Source of the DNA: a virus | DNA: 31,314 nucleotides | IMG/VR virus record: IMGVR_UViG_3300046450_000346 | Coordinates: 1 to 31,314 of that record | Strand: one strand, 5' to 3' | In this document: positions 21,611 through 30,576 of the stretch, piece by piece | How the letters are laid out: each line of letters starts with the position of its first letter | Position numbering within the stretch: the stretch's first letter is position 1 | Notes under the pieces: generated by a model | What the model saw: the letters and a program-made list of their open reading frames with translations, nothing else | Databases searched by the model: none | What the model was told of the DNA's origin: nothing | Translations under genes and position numbers: made by a program

Positions 21611-24149
21611 TAAACGTCCAACTAGTTCCAACAAGGTCCCCCGCTATATACGATGGGTCCATGTAGTCTTGGCTTACACCAAGTCCTGCGTCTGAAGTTG
21701 TTCCACTATCTACCACTGAGGGTAGGGTTAGTGCTTTAACAACCTGCTCTGTTGTCGCCGGTGTTTCTGTTATTCCTTTACTTGTATTTATACTACCAAG
21801 AGTATCAGTTGCTCCCAGTGCTTCATTTATATTCTTACCAAAAGATATAATTTCTGAAGTTGTCGCTGTAGCTGTGGTATCAAATGCACCACTGTCAAAT
21901 AGGCCTGATAGTATGATTGTTTTGGTGTAAGTTAAAGCATCGCTTACACTTACTCCGTCTTCTATTATCGGCCAGTACCCGAAGGCCAGACTGTCCGATG
22001 TAGTTGCTATGCTAGATAATACCTTACTATATTGTAACGTAAAGTTGTTATCTGTTGTAGCTGCTGTTTCTGATAGAGCTTTAGCCATGCTCCAGAAAAA
22101 TGCTGGGTTACCTCTATTATAATCATCTTCAAAATTACTATCTGATGAATCGTTCCAATAGCCTGTTAAGACATATGGTGAGGAGTCTGTATCAGCGGCT
22201 ACTGCCACTGAGGTGAACGCTCCAGGTGCAACGTGTTTTGCTATCGTTTCACTTGATGTTGCTGCGTCTGTATATGATGATGTAAATATAAACCCAAGAA
22301 CGTCTGATGTTGTTGCTTGGTCTGTAGACTTGAATACATAATACAATGTGCCTGCCGTCGTAACAGTAAATTCTACATTAAAATCAACATAACTTTTTAC
22401 TATTAAATCACCAAACACCTGCATCCCAGCTGGGTGAACGGCATTTTTAAGTGGTCGTTCCCAGGTTGTTTTTTCAATTCCTGATTTAATAACATAAGAA
22501 AATGGTTGGTATCTTTTATTATCTTGTAATACATTTACATCTGATAATTTACCTTGATCGTTTTTCCACTTACCCTCATACTCGAATAGATATCCTGTAG
22601 TAAGTGTTATGGTTGCTACTTCACCTGCAGGAGATGTTATATTAATATCTACTGATGCTTTGGTGAATGTTGAACCTGGGTTAATAACTGCAAAAGTACT
22701 CGGTAGTCCTGCTGTAGTTATTGATGTTACTCGTATATAGGCATCATTAGATCCGCCTATGAAGGTGTAATCATCATCAAAATATCCATTAACAGCATAT
22801 GATTTACCGTCATCGCCTGCTTCGTTAATTGCAAATATTTGTCCTATCTTAAATCCTGCGTTAATTTCTGAGCCTGAATAACTTTTATATGCTACACCTG
22901 TAAGTACTCTAACAACATAACCATATATGTCTGATTCGTTATTTGCCGCTCCGTCATCTACAACATATGTTTTTACGTCATCAATATCAAATTCAATGTT
23001 TGGGGCTGCTGAGTAACCAGTTCCTGCATTATCTATTACAATGCTTGTAAGTTTGCCACCTGAAACTAGAGCGTGTGCTGTAGCTCCTGTGCCTGCGTCG
23101 CCGGCTGCTGGAAAAATTTCTATTACCGGGGCACTATTATATCCACCGCCTTGATTGGTTACGGTTATAGCTGTTAAACTACCACTCGAAACTGTTGATG
23201 TTGCAACTGCTCCTGCACCTGGGCCCTCGACTTCTAGTGTACTAGGATCATCGAACGCACATATTAACTCGTAACGTTGTAACGTTAGGCCGTTTGTTTG
23301 GTATGTATTCTTTTCAACTCTGGTTACACTAGCGTTTAGAGTTTTAGTTACTGTAACAGTACCTGTGGTTTCCTTAAATCTAATGTCAATCTTTTTACCT
23401 TCCAAGTCCAAAGGTTCTAAACTGCCACCGCCGTGTTCTGATTCTTGTATCTTAATTGCTCGTTCAACACTATAGATACCGTCTGATGGTTTTAATGTAT
23501 ACTGATATGGATATATAATATCCACGTTCTCATCATACATAACTCTAAAGAATGTTTCTATTGATCGTTTACTACCTTTAGACTCATAAAAATCTTTGGC
23601 TCTTTTATAAAATAAAGATCTATCTACTTTTAAAAGCTTAGGAAAGTCTGATGTTAGTGCTCCCCTCCATTTATCTAAAAACTCTTCTGAAGCTAAATCT
23701 ATGTCTTGTGTATGATTGTGTATTTTACTTGATGGACTGGTTACTTCGTCCATAAACTGATAATATTTTTCTATGAACGTAGCAAATAACGGGTACTCAT
23801 TTTGTACAATTTCAGGTAGTTGGTCTTTCTTAAGATAAAATGTATTGTTATCTTCTACTGCCACCGAGTCGTTTGCTGCGTCTAATATAGCCGATGCTGT
23901 TGCACCTGTTGCTGTAGTGTCTAAAGCATTAGGAGTTATTACAATAGTCGGAGTGGAAGTAAATCCAGTACCTTTATTTGTTATAACATAACTTGTTATC
24001 GCACCACTAAATGTAGTAGCCGTTGCTGTAGCACCTGTACCACCGCCGCCAGTTATTGAAATTGTTGGGGTGTTATTATATCCAGTTCCACCTGCGGTAA
24101 CTGTTATAGACTTAACGAATCTATAAAATGAAGGGATATAATCTGCCAT
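21606..24149 (-). CDS. 7: Baseplate wedge protein, gp7-like (shortened core plus repeats)
   Basis: An 847-residue protein. Its core matches the C-terminal half of T4 gp7 (1032 residues): YPLFATFIEKYYQFMDE (about 116-132) like T4 'FEAFCEAYIQYLSDG', FYKRAKDFYESKGSKRS and IETFFRVMYDENVDI (about 192-220) like 'RFFESRSYDFYSTKGIEAS', and NAVHPAGMQVFGDLIV (about 570) like 'HPVGFGFIAITLL'. Residues 10-75 and about 320-380 are GSGY-type repeats, and residues about 610-835 are loose units of the form E-T-x-A-T-T-S-D. The T4 N-terminal region has no counterpart. It starts one base inside the gp6 stop (TAATG). Order gp6, gp7, gp8 agrees with T4. Role: large wedge protein linking gp6 and gp8. Confidence 0.8.
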   Translation of the reverse strand: MADYIPSFYRFVKSITVTAGGTGYNNTPTISITGGGGTGATATATTFSGAITSYVITNKGTGFTSTPTIVITPNALDTTATGATASAILDAANDSVAVEDNNTFYLKKDQLPEIVQNEYPLFATFIEKYYQFMDEVTSPSSKIHNHTQDIDLASEEFLDKWRGALTSDFPKLLKVDRSLFYKRAKDFYESKGSKRSIETFFRVMYDENVDIIYPYQYTLKPSDGIYSVERAIKIQESEHGGGSLEPLDLEGKKIDIRFKETTGTVTVTKTLNASVTRVEKNTYQTNGLTLQRYELICAFDDPSTLEVEGPGAGAVATSTVSSGSLTAITVTNQGGGYNSAPVIEIFPAAGDAGTGATAHALVSGGKLTSIVIDNAGTGYSAAPNIEFDIDDVKTYVVDDGAANNESDIYGYVVRVLTGVAYKSYSGSEINAGFKIGQIFAINEAGDDGKSYAVNGYFDDDYTFIGGSNDAYIRVTSITTAGLPSTFAVINPGSTFTKASVDINITSPAGEVATITLTTGYLFEYEGKWKNDQGKLSDVNVLQDNKRYQPFSYVIKSGIEKTTWERPLKNAVHPAGMQVFGDLIVKSYVDFNVEFTVTTAGTLYYVFKSTDQATTSDVLGFIFTSSYTDAATSSETIAKHVAPGAFTSVAVAADTDSSPYVLTGYWNDSSDSNFEDDYNRGNPAFFWSMAKALSETAATTDNNFTLQYSKVLSSIATTSDSLAFGYWPIIEDGVSVSDALTYTKTIILSGLFDSGAFDTTATATTSEIISFGKNINEALGATDTLGSINTSKGITETPATTEQVVKALTLPSVVDSGTTSDAGLGVSQDYMDPSYIAGDLVGTSWTFT
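21785..21792 (-). promoter_or_regulatory. Late promoter candidate inside the 3' end of gp7
   Basis: Minus-strand AGTATAAATA, read as Ser-Ile-Asn-Thr in gp7, about 210 bases before the start at 21576. Same ten-base form as three other candidates in this operon. Confidence 0.5.
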
Positions 24150-26053
24150 TAGATTTCTTCAACATCCTGAGTTGCTGTTATTGCCACACCTATGTCTGTA
24201 TTAATAAGTGATGAAGTCTTACTATCATCTAATATAAGAACTGTATTTCTAGATGGTTTTGCTACAACTGCTGCTGTAGATGTATCCGATGTTCTTATTA
24301 GAGCTTGTGTTGTTATATCCTTAATTGAATCATGAGGAGTAACGGTTATTCTTAAATGTGTTTCTGTTCCGTAAAGACTTGCCATTGTCATAGACGGTAA
24401 GGTTACTGTACCTGAATCGTAATCAATTGTTCCTACAGCTGATACAATATTACCCTCTGTATTAATTGCGTTTACTATACCTGTACCGGAATAAGTTGGA
24501 GCAATAACTGTTGCTGCTGGTGTATCAGATAAGTATACTTTGTGTATAACGTTGTTAACTGTTATATTAAAGTAGCTACTCTTAAGTTCCCTTGGTTGTA
24601 ATTTCTGATTAAACTTTGCTTCGTATAAGTAAGGGCTATTTAATTTCGGCTTGATTCTTTTTTGTAATCCTAATTGTATATTAATTGAAATTATAGAATC
24701 TGATACAGCTTTTATTCCATCGTGGAGTTTAGTGTAATAGAAACTCTTATTTAATTTGTTTAGACTTGTATTAAAATAATTGTTTACTGATGTTTTAGCA
24801 GCTACTTCCATTTCACCTTTTGTGAGTACGGTAATTTTAGGATCGTATGTAACGCCAATTCCAAGTTTAATATATGTGTACTCAGGATCAACGAACGTTG
24901 GCATAATTGCTATCGGTGTTTTAGGATCGATAATGGTAGATTTTATATTCTCTTTATCTTGCTCTGTAATAATTTGTCCTGCCACAGGATTTAACGAGAT
25001 GAAAACTCTACCATACATTGGGGGATCGTTCTTTTCGCCACCCCATACTGCACATGATTGTATGTTTGAGTTACTTGATAAGATTAGTGTTTTATAATCT
25101 TGCTCTGTTACTGCCCTGTCTCTTGTAGCATTAAACCTTGGCGCGTTGTGTCTGATCTCATCAATTTTTTCTGATGTGTTACCACCCGATGAGTTACTAA
25201 CTGTTGTTATGGATACGGTTTCACCGGCAACTGCTATTCTACTATTTGCTGAAAACGTCTTAGCGTTATTAGCCCCTGGGCCGGATGCTACAATATAATC
25301 TATAAGTATTAAATTTCCTGCGTCTAGTTTTTTACCTATAACACCGTCGCCGAATCTTAATTGAGATAGTGCGTCTATTCCTTCCTCTACCCAATATATT
25401 TTAGAATCATTTTTAACATCTAATATCTTGTCAGATTTTAACCATGTGGAAACTGTAAGATCTGATAATGACTCTTGTACCATTGCTCGTATAGTAGTCG
25501 TGTCTACTTTTGAGTTAGGAATAACATATGGTCCTTGAGGTTTTGCTGATGATACTGAAAACTTATTAGATACCCTCGTCCCTTCTCGTATAAGTAGGTT
25601 ATTCCAAACGAATTGTGTGTTACTACCTGACACCGATGCGTTAACTGTAACGTCTTCAACTGGTTGGAACGAATAAGATTTACCATCTACTGATGCTCCA
25701 AAAGATGCGTTTCTAGATAGTGTAACTGATGTGCCATTGAATGATGCAGGAACTGTAACAACTAAATTAATTGTTGCTGTTGATCCTAAATAAGATCTAG
25801 GTGTGTATCCTAATGACTTAGCAATTGATACAACAGACTCTCTTTTAATAGCCGTGTCAATAAAACTTTCGTTTGTTAACATGTGCGCCAACATACCATT
25901 GTAATGGGTGTTGTACGCTAACAAATCTATAAGCACTGACATGCCAGACCCTTCAAAATTATAATCTTGAAACTCTGTTTGAGCGCTTAGAAATGTTTTT
26001 AAATTTGTTTTTATTTGATCAAAATCTAATTCTGATACGTTTAATTGTGCCAT
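24149..26053 (-). CDS. 6: Baseplate wedge protein gp6
   Basis: A 634-residue protein, close to T4 gp6 (660). The N-terminus carries the well-known wedge pattern: LDFDQIKTNLKTFLSAQTEF, FEGSGMSVLIDLLAYNTHYN, ESFIDTAIKRESVVSIAKSL and GYTPRSYLGSTA. The central part includes KIDEIRHNAPRFNATRDRAV, as in gpJ/gp6 proteins. Six gp6 dimers form the inner ring of the baseplate with gp25 and gp53 and transmit the signal for sheath contraction. An AAGGA box precedes the ATG; the gene sits seven bases after gp25 and runs into gp7 with a one-base overlap. All parts seem intact. Confidence 0.93.
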   Translation of the reverse strand: MAQLNVSELDFDQIKTNLKTFLSAQTEFQDYNFEGSGMSVLIDLLAYNTHYNGMLAHMLTNESFIDTAIKRESVVSIAKSLGYTPRSYLGSTATINLVVTVPASFNGTSVTLSRNASFGASVDGKSYSFQPVEDVTVNASVSGSNTQFVWNNLLIREGTRVSNKFSVSSAKPQGPYVIPNSKVDTTTIRAMVQESLSDLTVSTWLKSDKILDVKNDSKIYWVEEGIDALSQLRFGDGVIGKKLDAGNLILIDYIVASGPGANNAKTFSANSRIAVAGETVSITTVSNSSGGNTSEKIDEIRHNAPRFNATRDRAVTEQDYKTLILSSNSNIQSCAVWGGEKNDPPMYGRVFISLNPVAGQIITEQDKENIKSTIIDPKTPIAIMPTFVDPEYTYIKLGIGVTYDPKITVLTKGEMEVAAKTSVNNYFNTSLNKLNKSFYYTKLHDGIKAVSDSIISINIQLGLQKRIKPKLNSPYLYEAKFNQKLQPRELKSSYFNITVNNVIHKVYLSDTPAATVIAPTYSGTGIVNAINTEGNIVSAVGTIDYDSGTVTLPSMTMASLYGTETHLRITVTPHDSIKDITTQALIRTSDTSTAAVVAKPSRNTVLILDDSKTSSLINTDIGVAITATQDVEEI

Positions 26054-26060
26054 AGTTCCT

Positions 26061-26465
26061 TTACCTTAACCTAGATAATGTTAGTGTTAATATTGCTGGT
26101 TCAGGTACACCGACAATTTTAAAATAGATACTTACTTCATAAACCTGTAAATCATAATTTGATGTAACAACTACGTCTTCAAGTTCTACTCTAGGTTCAA
26201 AGTTTTCTATTGTGTTATATATTCTTTTCTTAATAAGACCCGGTGTAAAAGCATCCATTGGTTCAAACAATGACTTATGAATATCAGAGCCTATCTCTGG
26301 GTGAAACGGCCTTTCATAAGGCATAGTAGACAACAATATTTTTATTGATTGCTTTACTGAATTGACGTCTATCTTTTTATCTATATCATCCGAGAAGAAG
26401 TTCTTGCCAAATGCAAGGTCTAAATCTGTGTATAGTCTCGATACTTTTCTTTTAACTAGTGCCAT
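26061..26465 (-). CDS. 25: Baseplate wedge protein gp25
   Basis: A 134-residue protein (T4 gp25: 132). It has the GPW/gp25 family pattern: SRLYTDLDLAFGKNFFSDDI, VKQSIKILLSTMPYERPFHP, EIGSDIHKSLFEPMDA and the conserved EPR segment NFEPRVELEDV. gp25 joins the gp6-gp7 core bundle and starts sheath assembly. The only good start is the ATG at 26465, yet no ribosome-binding site precedes it; a TATAAATA box ends six bases upstream. The message from that promoter would be nearly leaderless. Confidence 0.94.
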   Translation of the reverse strand: MALVKRKVSRLYTDLDLAFGKNFFSDDIDKKIDVNSVKQSIKILLSTMPYERPFHPEIGSDIHKSLFEPMDAFTPGLIKKRIYNTIENFEPRVELEDVVVTSNYDLQVYEVSIYFKIVGVPEPAILTLTLSRLR

Positions 26466-26470
26466 ATTAG

Positions 26471-26478
26471 TATTTATA
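26471..26478 (-). promoter_or_regulatory. T4-type late promoter immediately before gp25
   Basis: Minus-strand AGTATAAATA fills most of the 14-base gap between the upstream stop (26480) and the gp25 ATG (26465). The predicted transcript start would fall at or next to the ATG. Intergenic placement and the shared ten-base form make it a good candidate. Confidence 0.65.
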
Positions 26479-26479
26479 C

Positions 26480-27079
26480 TTAGAAATCAAAGGTTGGTAG
26501 CTCGACGTCTAAAAAATCTGCTCCTTGTTTTTTGGCGCCGGCAGCAATGTCTATTGTTATCTTTGGTTTAGACATAGGTGGTAACGGTACACCCTTTAAA
26601 AGTGATACAGGGTCTATGTCTGGAAACGAAGTTGGTGTTCCTTTAACAGTAACATTTATGCCATCAGTATCTAAATTTGGAACTAGTTTACATATATCAT
26701 CTAAGTCCATTGCTCCCATTCTAAGTTTGTCTGCCAGGTTATCTATGTTTATATTTGAACCTAACCCTCCCCACTTCTTTTTCATTTGATCTATTTTAAT
26801 TTTCATAAGGGGTGCTGCTAAAGCACCTAGAGCTACGAACGCTGCTACTTCTTTCATCTCATCTTGTAATGTTTTTAAATGATCTGGGACTGGAAACTTA
26901 ATACTAGGCACCATTGCTTCTAACTTACCCATTACGCCGTTGGCTGCGTCAGCTGCCATTGATTCTAGATCGCCTAGTTTACCTAGTGGTGATTCGTTAA
27001 CTAAAGACTCAGCCTTTTCGGTGAGCGCGTCTACTGAATCTGCTAATCCTTTTAATGCTTCACTTGGTCCACAACTCAT
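26480..27079 (-). CDS. 199-residue baseplate-operon protein of unknown role
   Basis: Found between the spike and gp25. The first part is helical (SEALKGLADSVDALTEKAES, MAADAANGVMGKLEAMVPSI), with a hydrophobic stretch EVAAFVALGALAAPLMKIKI (about 77-96) that is too interrupted by the surrounding charge to call a membrane helix firmly. The end is Pro/Asp-rich (TSFPDIDPVSLLKGVPLPPM). Marine T4-like phages seem to keep a small structural protein here; the T4 counterpart is not evident. It is not a typical PAAR tip protein: no regular His/Cys metal site is seen. Possibly an assembly partner of the spike. Confidence 0.55.
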   Translation of the reverse strand: MSCGPSEALKGLADSVDALTEKAESLVNESPLGKLGDLESMAADAANGVMGKLEAMVPSIKFPVPDHLKTLQDEMKEVAAFVALGALAAPLMKIKIDQMKKKWGGLGSNINIDNLADKLRMGAMDLDDICKLVPNLDTDGINVTVKGTPTSFPDIDPVSLLKGVPLPPMSKPKITIDIAAGAKKQGADFLDVELPTFDF

Positions 27080-27088
27080 TTCTTACTC

Positions 27089-28648
27089 CTAGTTAGGTGC
27101 ACTTGTAGTGCCTGCTGATGTACCTGCTGTATCAGTATGTGTATGTCCTTTGCCGGATATACCTGCTGAATCATGATCTACATCTGCGGTACTTGTTCCT
27201 GTTATATTAACATCGCCTGTTACATCTACTGTATTGTTTATGTCAGTATTAGCGGCTGTTGTTGATTGTTGTCCTGTTATAGTCTCAGTCATGTCTGCTT
27301 CTGTTGTAATAAGCATATTTCCTTTAGAACCAATTTCCATTATCTTACCTGTAGCAATAGCCATATTGCCGCCAGATACAGATTGAAGTGCGCCGCCTGT
27401 CATCTGTAAACGGTTCTTTGTAATAGTAGTGTTATGGCTTGCACCAAATGTCTCAACCACGTTGCCACTAACCACTTCTGTTTTTTGTTTAGCGACTGTT
27501 TCTGATTGTTTACCTACTATGTCCTGCGTATCATCCAGGGCTACACGGACAGTTCTGTTCCCTTTAATAGTCTCAGTGACGTCACTAACGACTGATTTGA
27601 TGTCATTGCCGTTGATTTTTGTAACTCTGTCACCTAGTATAGATAAAAAGTAATCGCCCTCTACTTCCTCATATTTATCGCCTTGGACCAAAACTTTAGC
27701 ATCTCCTACTATTGTTATGTTACATGAACCTCTTATAAGAACGTCTTTGTCGCCTGCTATAATTTCATAGTCAGATCCTTTAATTTTATTGACCCGGGTT
27801 CCATCAGATTGTATTTCGGTATAGTTTCCAATTGGGTGATATTCTGATATTCTTTCGTTACCACTTGTGCTGTCAACCTCAAATACGTGGCCTGCTTCTG
27901 TCTCTTTAACTTGATTAAAAGGATATTGAGATGTATATGTACCTGGTTCGGGTGGCTGTCCTGTCCCGCCTGCTTTTAAATCTGTTAATGGGTTGAAGTA
28001 CTTTGGTGTTTCGTGTCCTCTCGCATGAGGTTCGTCCCAAGTTTTACCTTCATAATCCTTACCTTCTTTGTCATCTAGTACACCATCACCTGTTGCTGCT
28101 GATACTGATGGTGCTTTAGCTGTTCTAACTTCTGTTGTTCTTTCTTCTCTTTTGTTAAGTAACGAATAGTGTGTCTCTGCTGATTCGTTCCTAGCTAAAC
28201 GAGATAAATCAGATTCGCCAACTCCACTGAACCCTTCAGGTATATCAGAGCCATCCATTCCTCTAGGCCAATTTTTTCCTGGATCGTTAAACCCATCCTC
28301 TCCTGGCATTTCATCGGTTGGGGCAGAAGGTTTTCCTGCAATTGATCCTATGATTACTGGCATCTGGCCTTCTTCGCCGTCTGCGAAAAATCCAACTACT
28401 GTTGACCCTGGTAATAAATTAGGAGTTTCCATAACACCAGATGTACTAGCGCTTGTAGGAGAGTTTATAACTGTTGCAAATGGTAGATCTTTTGTTGGTA
28501 GTGTATTTGTATTACCTGAGTGGTAGCCCATTATCCGTACTCTATATCTACCTGCCTCTGCTACATCTAGCCTTGATTCAATAACTCCTATCCACCAAAT
28601 CCAATCAGGTAGGTCTAGTTTTTTATTATTTTTTAATTTATTTGCCAT
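27089..28648 (-). CDS. 5: Baseplate hub spike, gp5-like without lysozyme domain
   Basis: A 519-residue protein. Residues 20-110 form the OB-fold domain (WWIGVIESRLDVAEAGRYRV; VVGFFADGEEGQMPVIIGSI). Residues 110-250 are a charged linker with no lysozyme motif, unlike T4 gp5. Residues about 260-480 are beta-helix repeats (DYEIIAGDKDVLIRGSCNI, DAKVLVQGDKYEEVEGDY). The end GKGHTHTD (about 499-506) matches the His-x-His iron site at the tip of gpV-type spikes. It would form the trimeric needle that pierces the cell envelope. Start overlaps the hub stop by one base. Peptidoglycan degradation must come from another protein, if needed. Confidence 0.86.
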   Translation of the reverse strand: MANKLKNNKKLDLPDWIWWIGVIESRLDVAEAGRYRVRIMGYHSGNTNTLPTKDLPFATVINSPTSASTSGVMETPNLLPGSTVVGFFADGEEGQMPVIIGSIAGKPSAPTDEMPGEDGFNDPGKNWPRGMDGSDIPEGFSGVGESDLSRLARNESAETHYSLLNKREERTTEVRTAKAPSVSAATGDGVLDDKEGKDYEGKTWDEPHARGHETPKYFNPLTDLKAGGTGQPPEPGTYTSQYPFNQVKETEAGHVFEVDSTSGNERISEYHPIGNYTEIQSDGTRVNKIKGSDYEIIAGDKDVLIRGSCNITIVGDAKVLVQGDKYEEVEGDYFLSILGDRVTKINGNDIKSVVSDVTETIKGNRTVRVALDDTQDIVGKQSETVAKQKTEVVSGNVVETFGASHNTTITKNRLQMTGGALQSVSGGNMAIATGKIMEIGSKGNMLITTEADMTETITGQQSTTAANTDINNTVDVTGDVNITGTSTADVDHDSAGISGKGHTHTDTAGTSAGTTSAPN

Positions 28649-30039
28649 TATATATCCTCTAAGACTCCATCATCTGCTGGGCCGGCATGTATAGCCAGTC
28701 CGTTTTTAACTACTTCCATTATCATTACATGGGTTTCCAAAGTAATTACATGCTTAATAGCTGTTATTAGAAACTTACCTGAAATTAATTTATCGTGTAT
28801 TTCGTCTGCCGTAGTATCTGCAGACTTATCTCCTGTAGCCGGAAACTTAATAACTATTAAGTTGCCAACAGCTATATCTGTTCTACCTGGCACCGTTATT
28901 TCAAACGTGTAATCTTTGAATGAATTTAAATAATTGTCTCTGTACAAGGTATTATATACCACTGCTTCGTTTGTAGACTTTGCTTTACCACCTGGTATAG
29001 ACATTGGCTTTACATAAGCAAAACTGTTTAATATCTTCACTGATGTCCTTGACATAGGGTGACGTTGTATGCCTGCTGGTATTGGAATTCCAGGATCGGT
29101 GTGGACAAAGTCTCCAAAAGAGTCTCTTATATCTATATACGCTTCAACTCTTTCTTTTGTAAATAAATCATATGCTCTTGCCGCTTGTGAATAATAACCT
29201 GATTGTTGGCCGTCTAAAATATCTATTGTTCTAGGCAGCTTAATGTCTGAAATCTGTGTAAACTTTGGATCTAAATCAGCGCCTGCAAAATTATATTCTA
29301 CCGATCGAGTTGTTGGTGATGTTATACCAGGAGCATCGTATCTGTATTGATCGAATATAGCGTCTTCCTGTTTCTTAATAAGGTTTTGTATTGATGTAAA
29401 GAAAAAGTTTTTATTACTTTCAAAAAATACATAATCAGAACCTCGAAACTCTGCCCCGTTGCAATACTTTGCAATGTAGTTTAGATTTTGAATAGGTGTC
29501 CAAAAATTAGATATGTAGTTTATCTCAGATGAGTGTGGTGTGTCGCCGATAATTAAATCTGAAAACTTTTTCCCAGTAAGGACACGTTTCTCTTTCATGT
29601 AGTCGATATATATGTCGTTAACCATATCGTGTGTGTAACCAGTAAATCTTTGAGATAAAGGTTTAGAAGCATCTGTTGTTCCTTCTAGCGACATAAAGTG
29701 AAGTACATACCTTTGCTCTCTGTCATTGAGAACTGATCTATCTGTTATAGCATATACTTGGAAACATTTTTCAATTATATTATCTGGATCGTCATCAAAT
29801 ATAGGTGAGCGAAATTTTATTGTTATTACTTCACCACCGATAATTGGAAAATTACCTATTGCGTTTGTGGCGTCTGCCATAAATATATCACCCGACATTA
29901 CCTGCCCAAACATATCTTCCACTAAACGAAACTCAATCATATATGATTGTAGGTCGTAAGTCACATTATCATTACTAGTAATATCAATACGTTCTATTAC
30001 TATATCGCCTGCTTTATTAGATTCACTAACCTCAGTCAT
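28648..30039 (-). CDS. 27: Baseplate hub protein, gp27-like
   Basis: A 463-residue protein between gp53 and the spike. Recognisable segments are QSYMIEFRLVEDMFGQVMSG, DIFMADATNAIG, VITIKFRSPIFD, VLHFMSLEGTTDASKPLSQR and the later FEITVPGRTDIAVGNLIVIK with SGKFLITAIKHVI, as in hub proteins that make the gp27/gpD torus under the tail tube. T4 gp27 is 391 residues. The position directly before the spike gene, with a one-base overlap, fits the gp27-gp5 partnership. I rely on layout and these segments; direct homology to T4 gp27 is likely but not certain, and it could be named as a gpD-like hub. Confidence 0.75.
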   Translation of the reverse strand: MTEVSESNKAGDIVIERIDITSNDNVTYDLQSYMIEFRLVEDMFGQVMSGDIFMADATNAIGNFPIIGGEVITIKFRSPIFDDDPDNIIEKCFQVYAITDRSVLNDREQRYVLHFMSLEGTTDASKPLSQRFTGYTHDMVNDIYIDYMKEKRVLTGKKFSDLIIGDTPHSSEINYISNFWTPIQNLNYIAKYCNGAEFRGSDYVFFESNKNFFFTSIQNLIKKQEDAIFDQYRYDAPGITSPTTRSVEYNFAGADLDPKFTQISDIKLPRTIDILDGQQSGYYSQAARAYDLFTKERVEAYIDIRDSFGDFVHTDPGIPIPAGIQRHPMSRTSVKILNSFAYVKPMSIPGGKAKSTNEAVVYNTLYRDNYLNSFKDYTFEITVPGRTDIAVGNLIVIKFPATGDKSADTTADEIHDKLISGKFLITAIKHVITLETHVMIMEVVKNGLAIHAGPADDGVLEDI

Positions 30040-30048
30040 ATTTTAAAC

Positions 30049-30576
30049 TCATTTTACCAAGGACTTATATTGTAGTACTATCTCACCTAAGTATTTAGGA
30101 TCAAGTAAAAATATTTGTCGCTTGTTATTATTTATTTCTTCTTCGTATTCTCTGTGTGTAACTGCTTGTATTTCACTAGCTGCTAATCTAGTAGCATCCC
30201 AGTCGCATATTATATCGTTATCATCTGTTAATACATAGTGATGAACTGAGCCTGAGTTATTAACTCCATATTTGTCATCGCAATATAACGATAGTTGCTC
30301 ATTAGACAATGGCCATTCTCTTGACACATCAATAATATCGTTTGCAATTAAAACTATCCAATGATATGTTGTATTGCCATAAATTTTATGTGCAACCATT
30401 TCTGGTGCTTCACCGTCTCCAATATAGTACGATAAAAGACTTTGTTTAAATTTAAAAAATCTATCTAGTTGAACTCTACGAAATATATCTGGAACAACTG
30501 TTCGTGTAACTTTACCGTTGCGGGTGTATGGATAAAACATTTTTGGGAGTGCTTTAAAATACATATTATAATCCAT
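30049..30576 (-). CDS. 53: Baseplate wedge protein gp53
   Basis: A 175-residue protein (T4 gp53: 196). It has the typical N-terminus YFKALPKMFYPY, then IFRRVQLDRFFKFK, SYYIGDGEAPEMVAHKIYGN, and TYHWIVLIANDIIDVSREWP, the LysM-like segment conserved in gp53. The C-terminal NKRQIFLLDPKYLGEIVLQ is also characteristic. gp53 clamps neighbouring wedges together in the inner baseplate. It starts 11 bases before the end of the gp48-like gene, so translation is coupled. Confidence 0.93.
   Translation of the reverse strand: MDYNMYFKALPKMFYPYTRNGKVTRTVVPDIFRRVQLDRFFKFKQSLLSYYIGDGEAPEMVAHKIYGNTTYHWIVLIANDIIDVSREWPLSNEQLSLYCDDKYGVNNSGSVHHYVLTDDNDIICDWDATRLAASEIQAVTHREYEEEINNNKRQIFLLDPKYLGEIVLQYKSLVK

Noticed and set aside
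26716-26850. Membrane helix or PAAR-type tip in the 199-residue baseplate-operon protein
   Set aside because: The hydrophobic stretch is short and flanked by charged residues, and no regular His/Cys metal site is visible.
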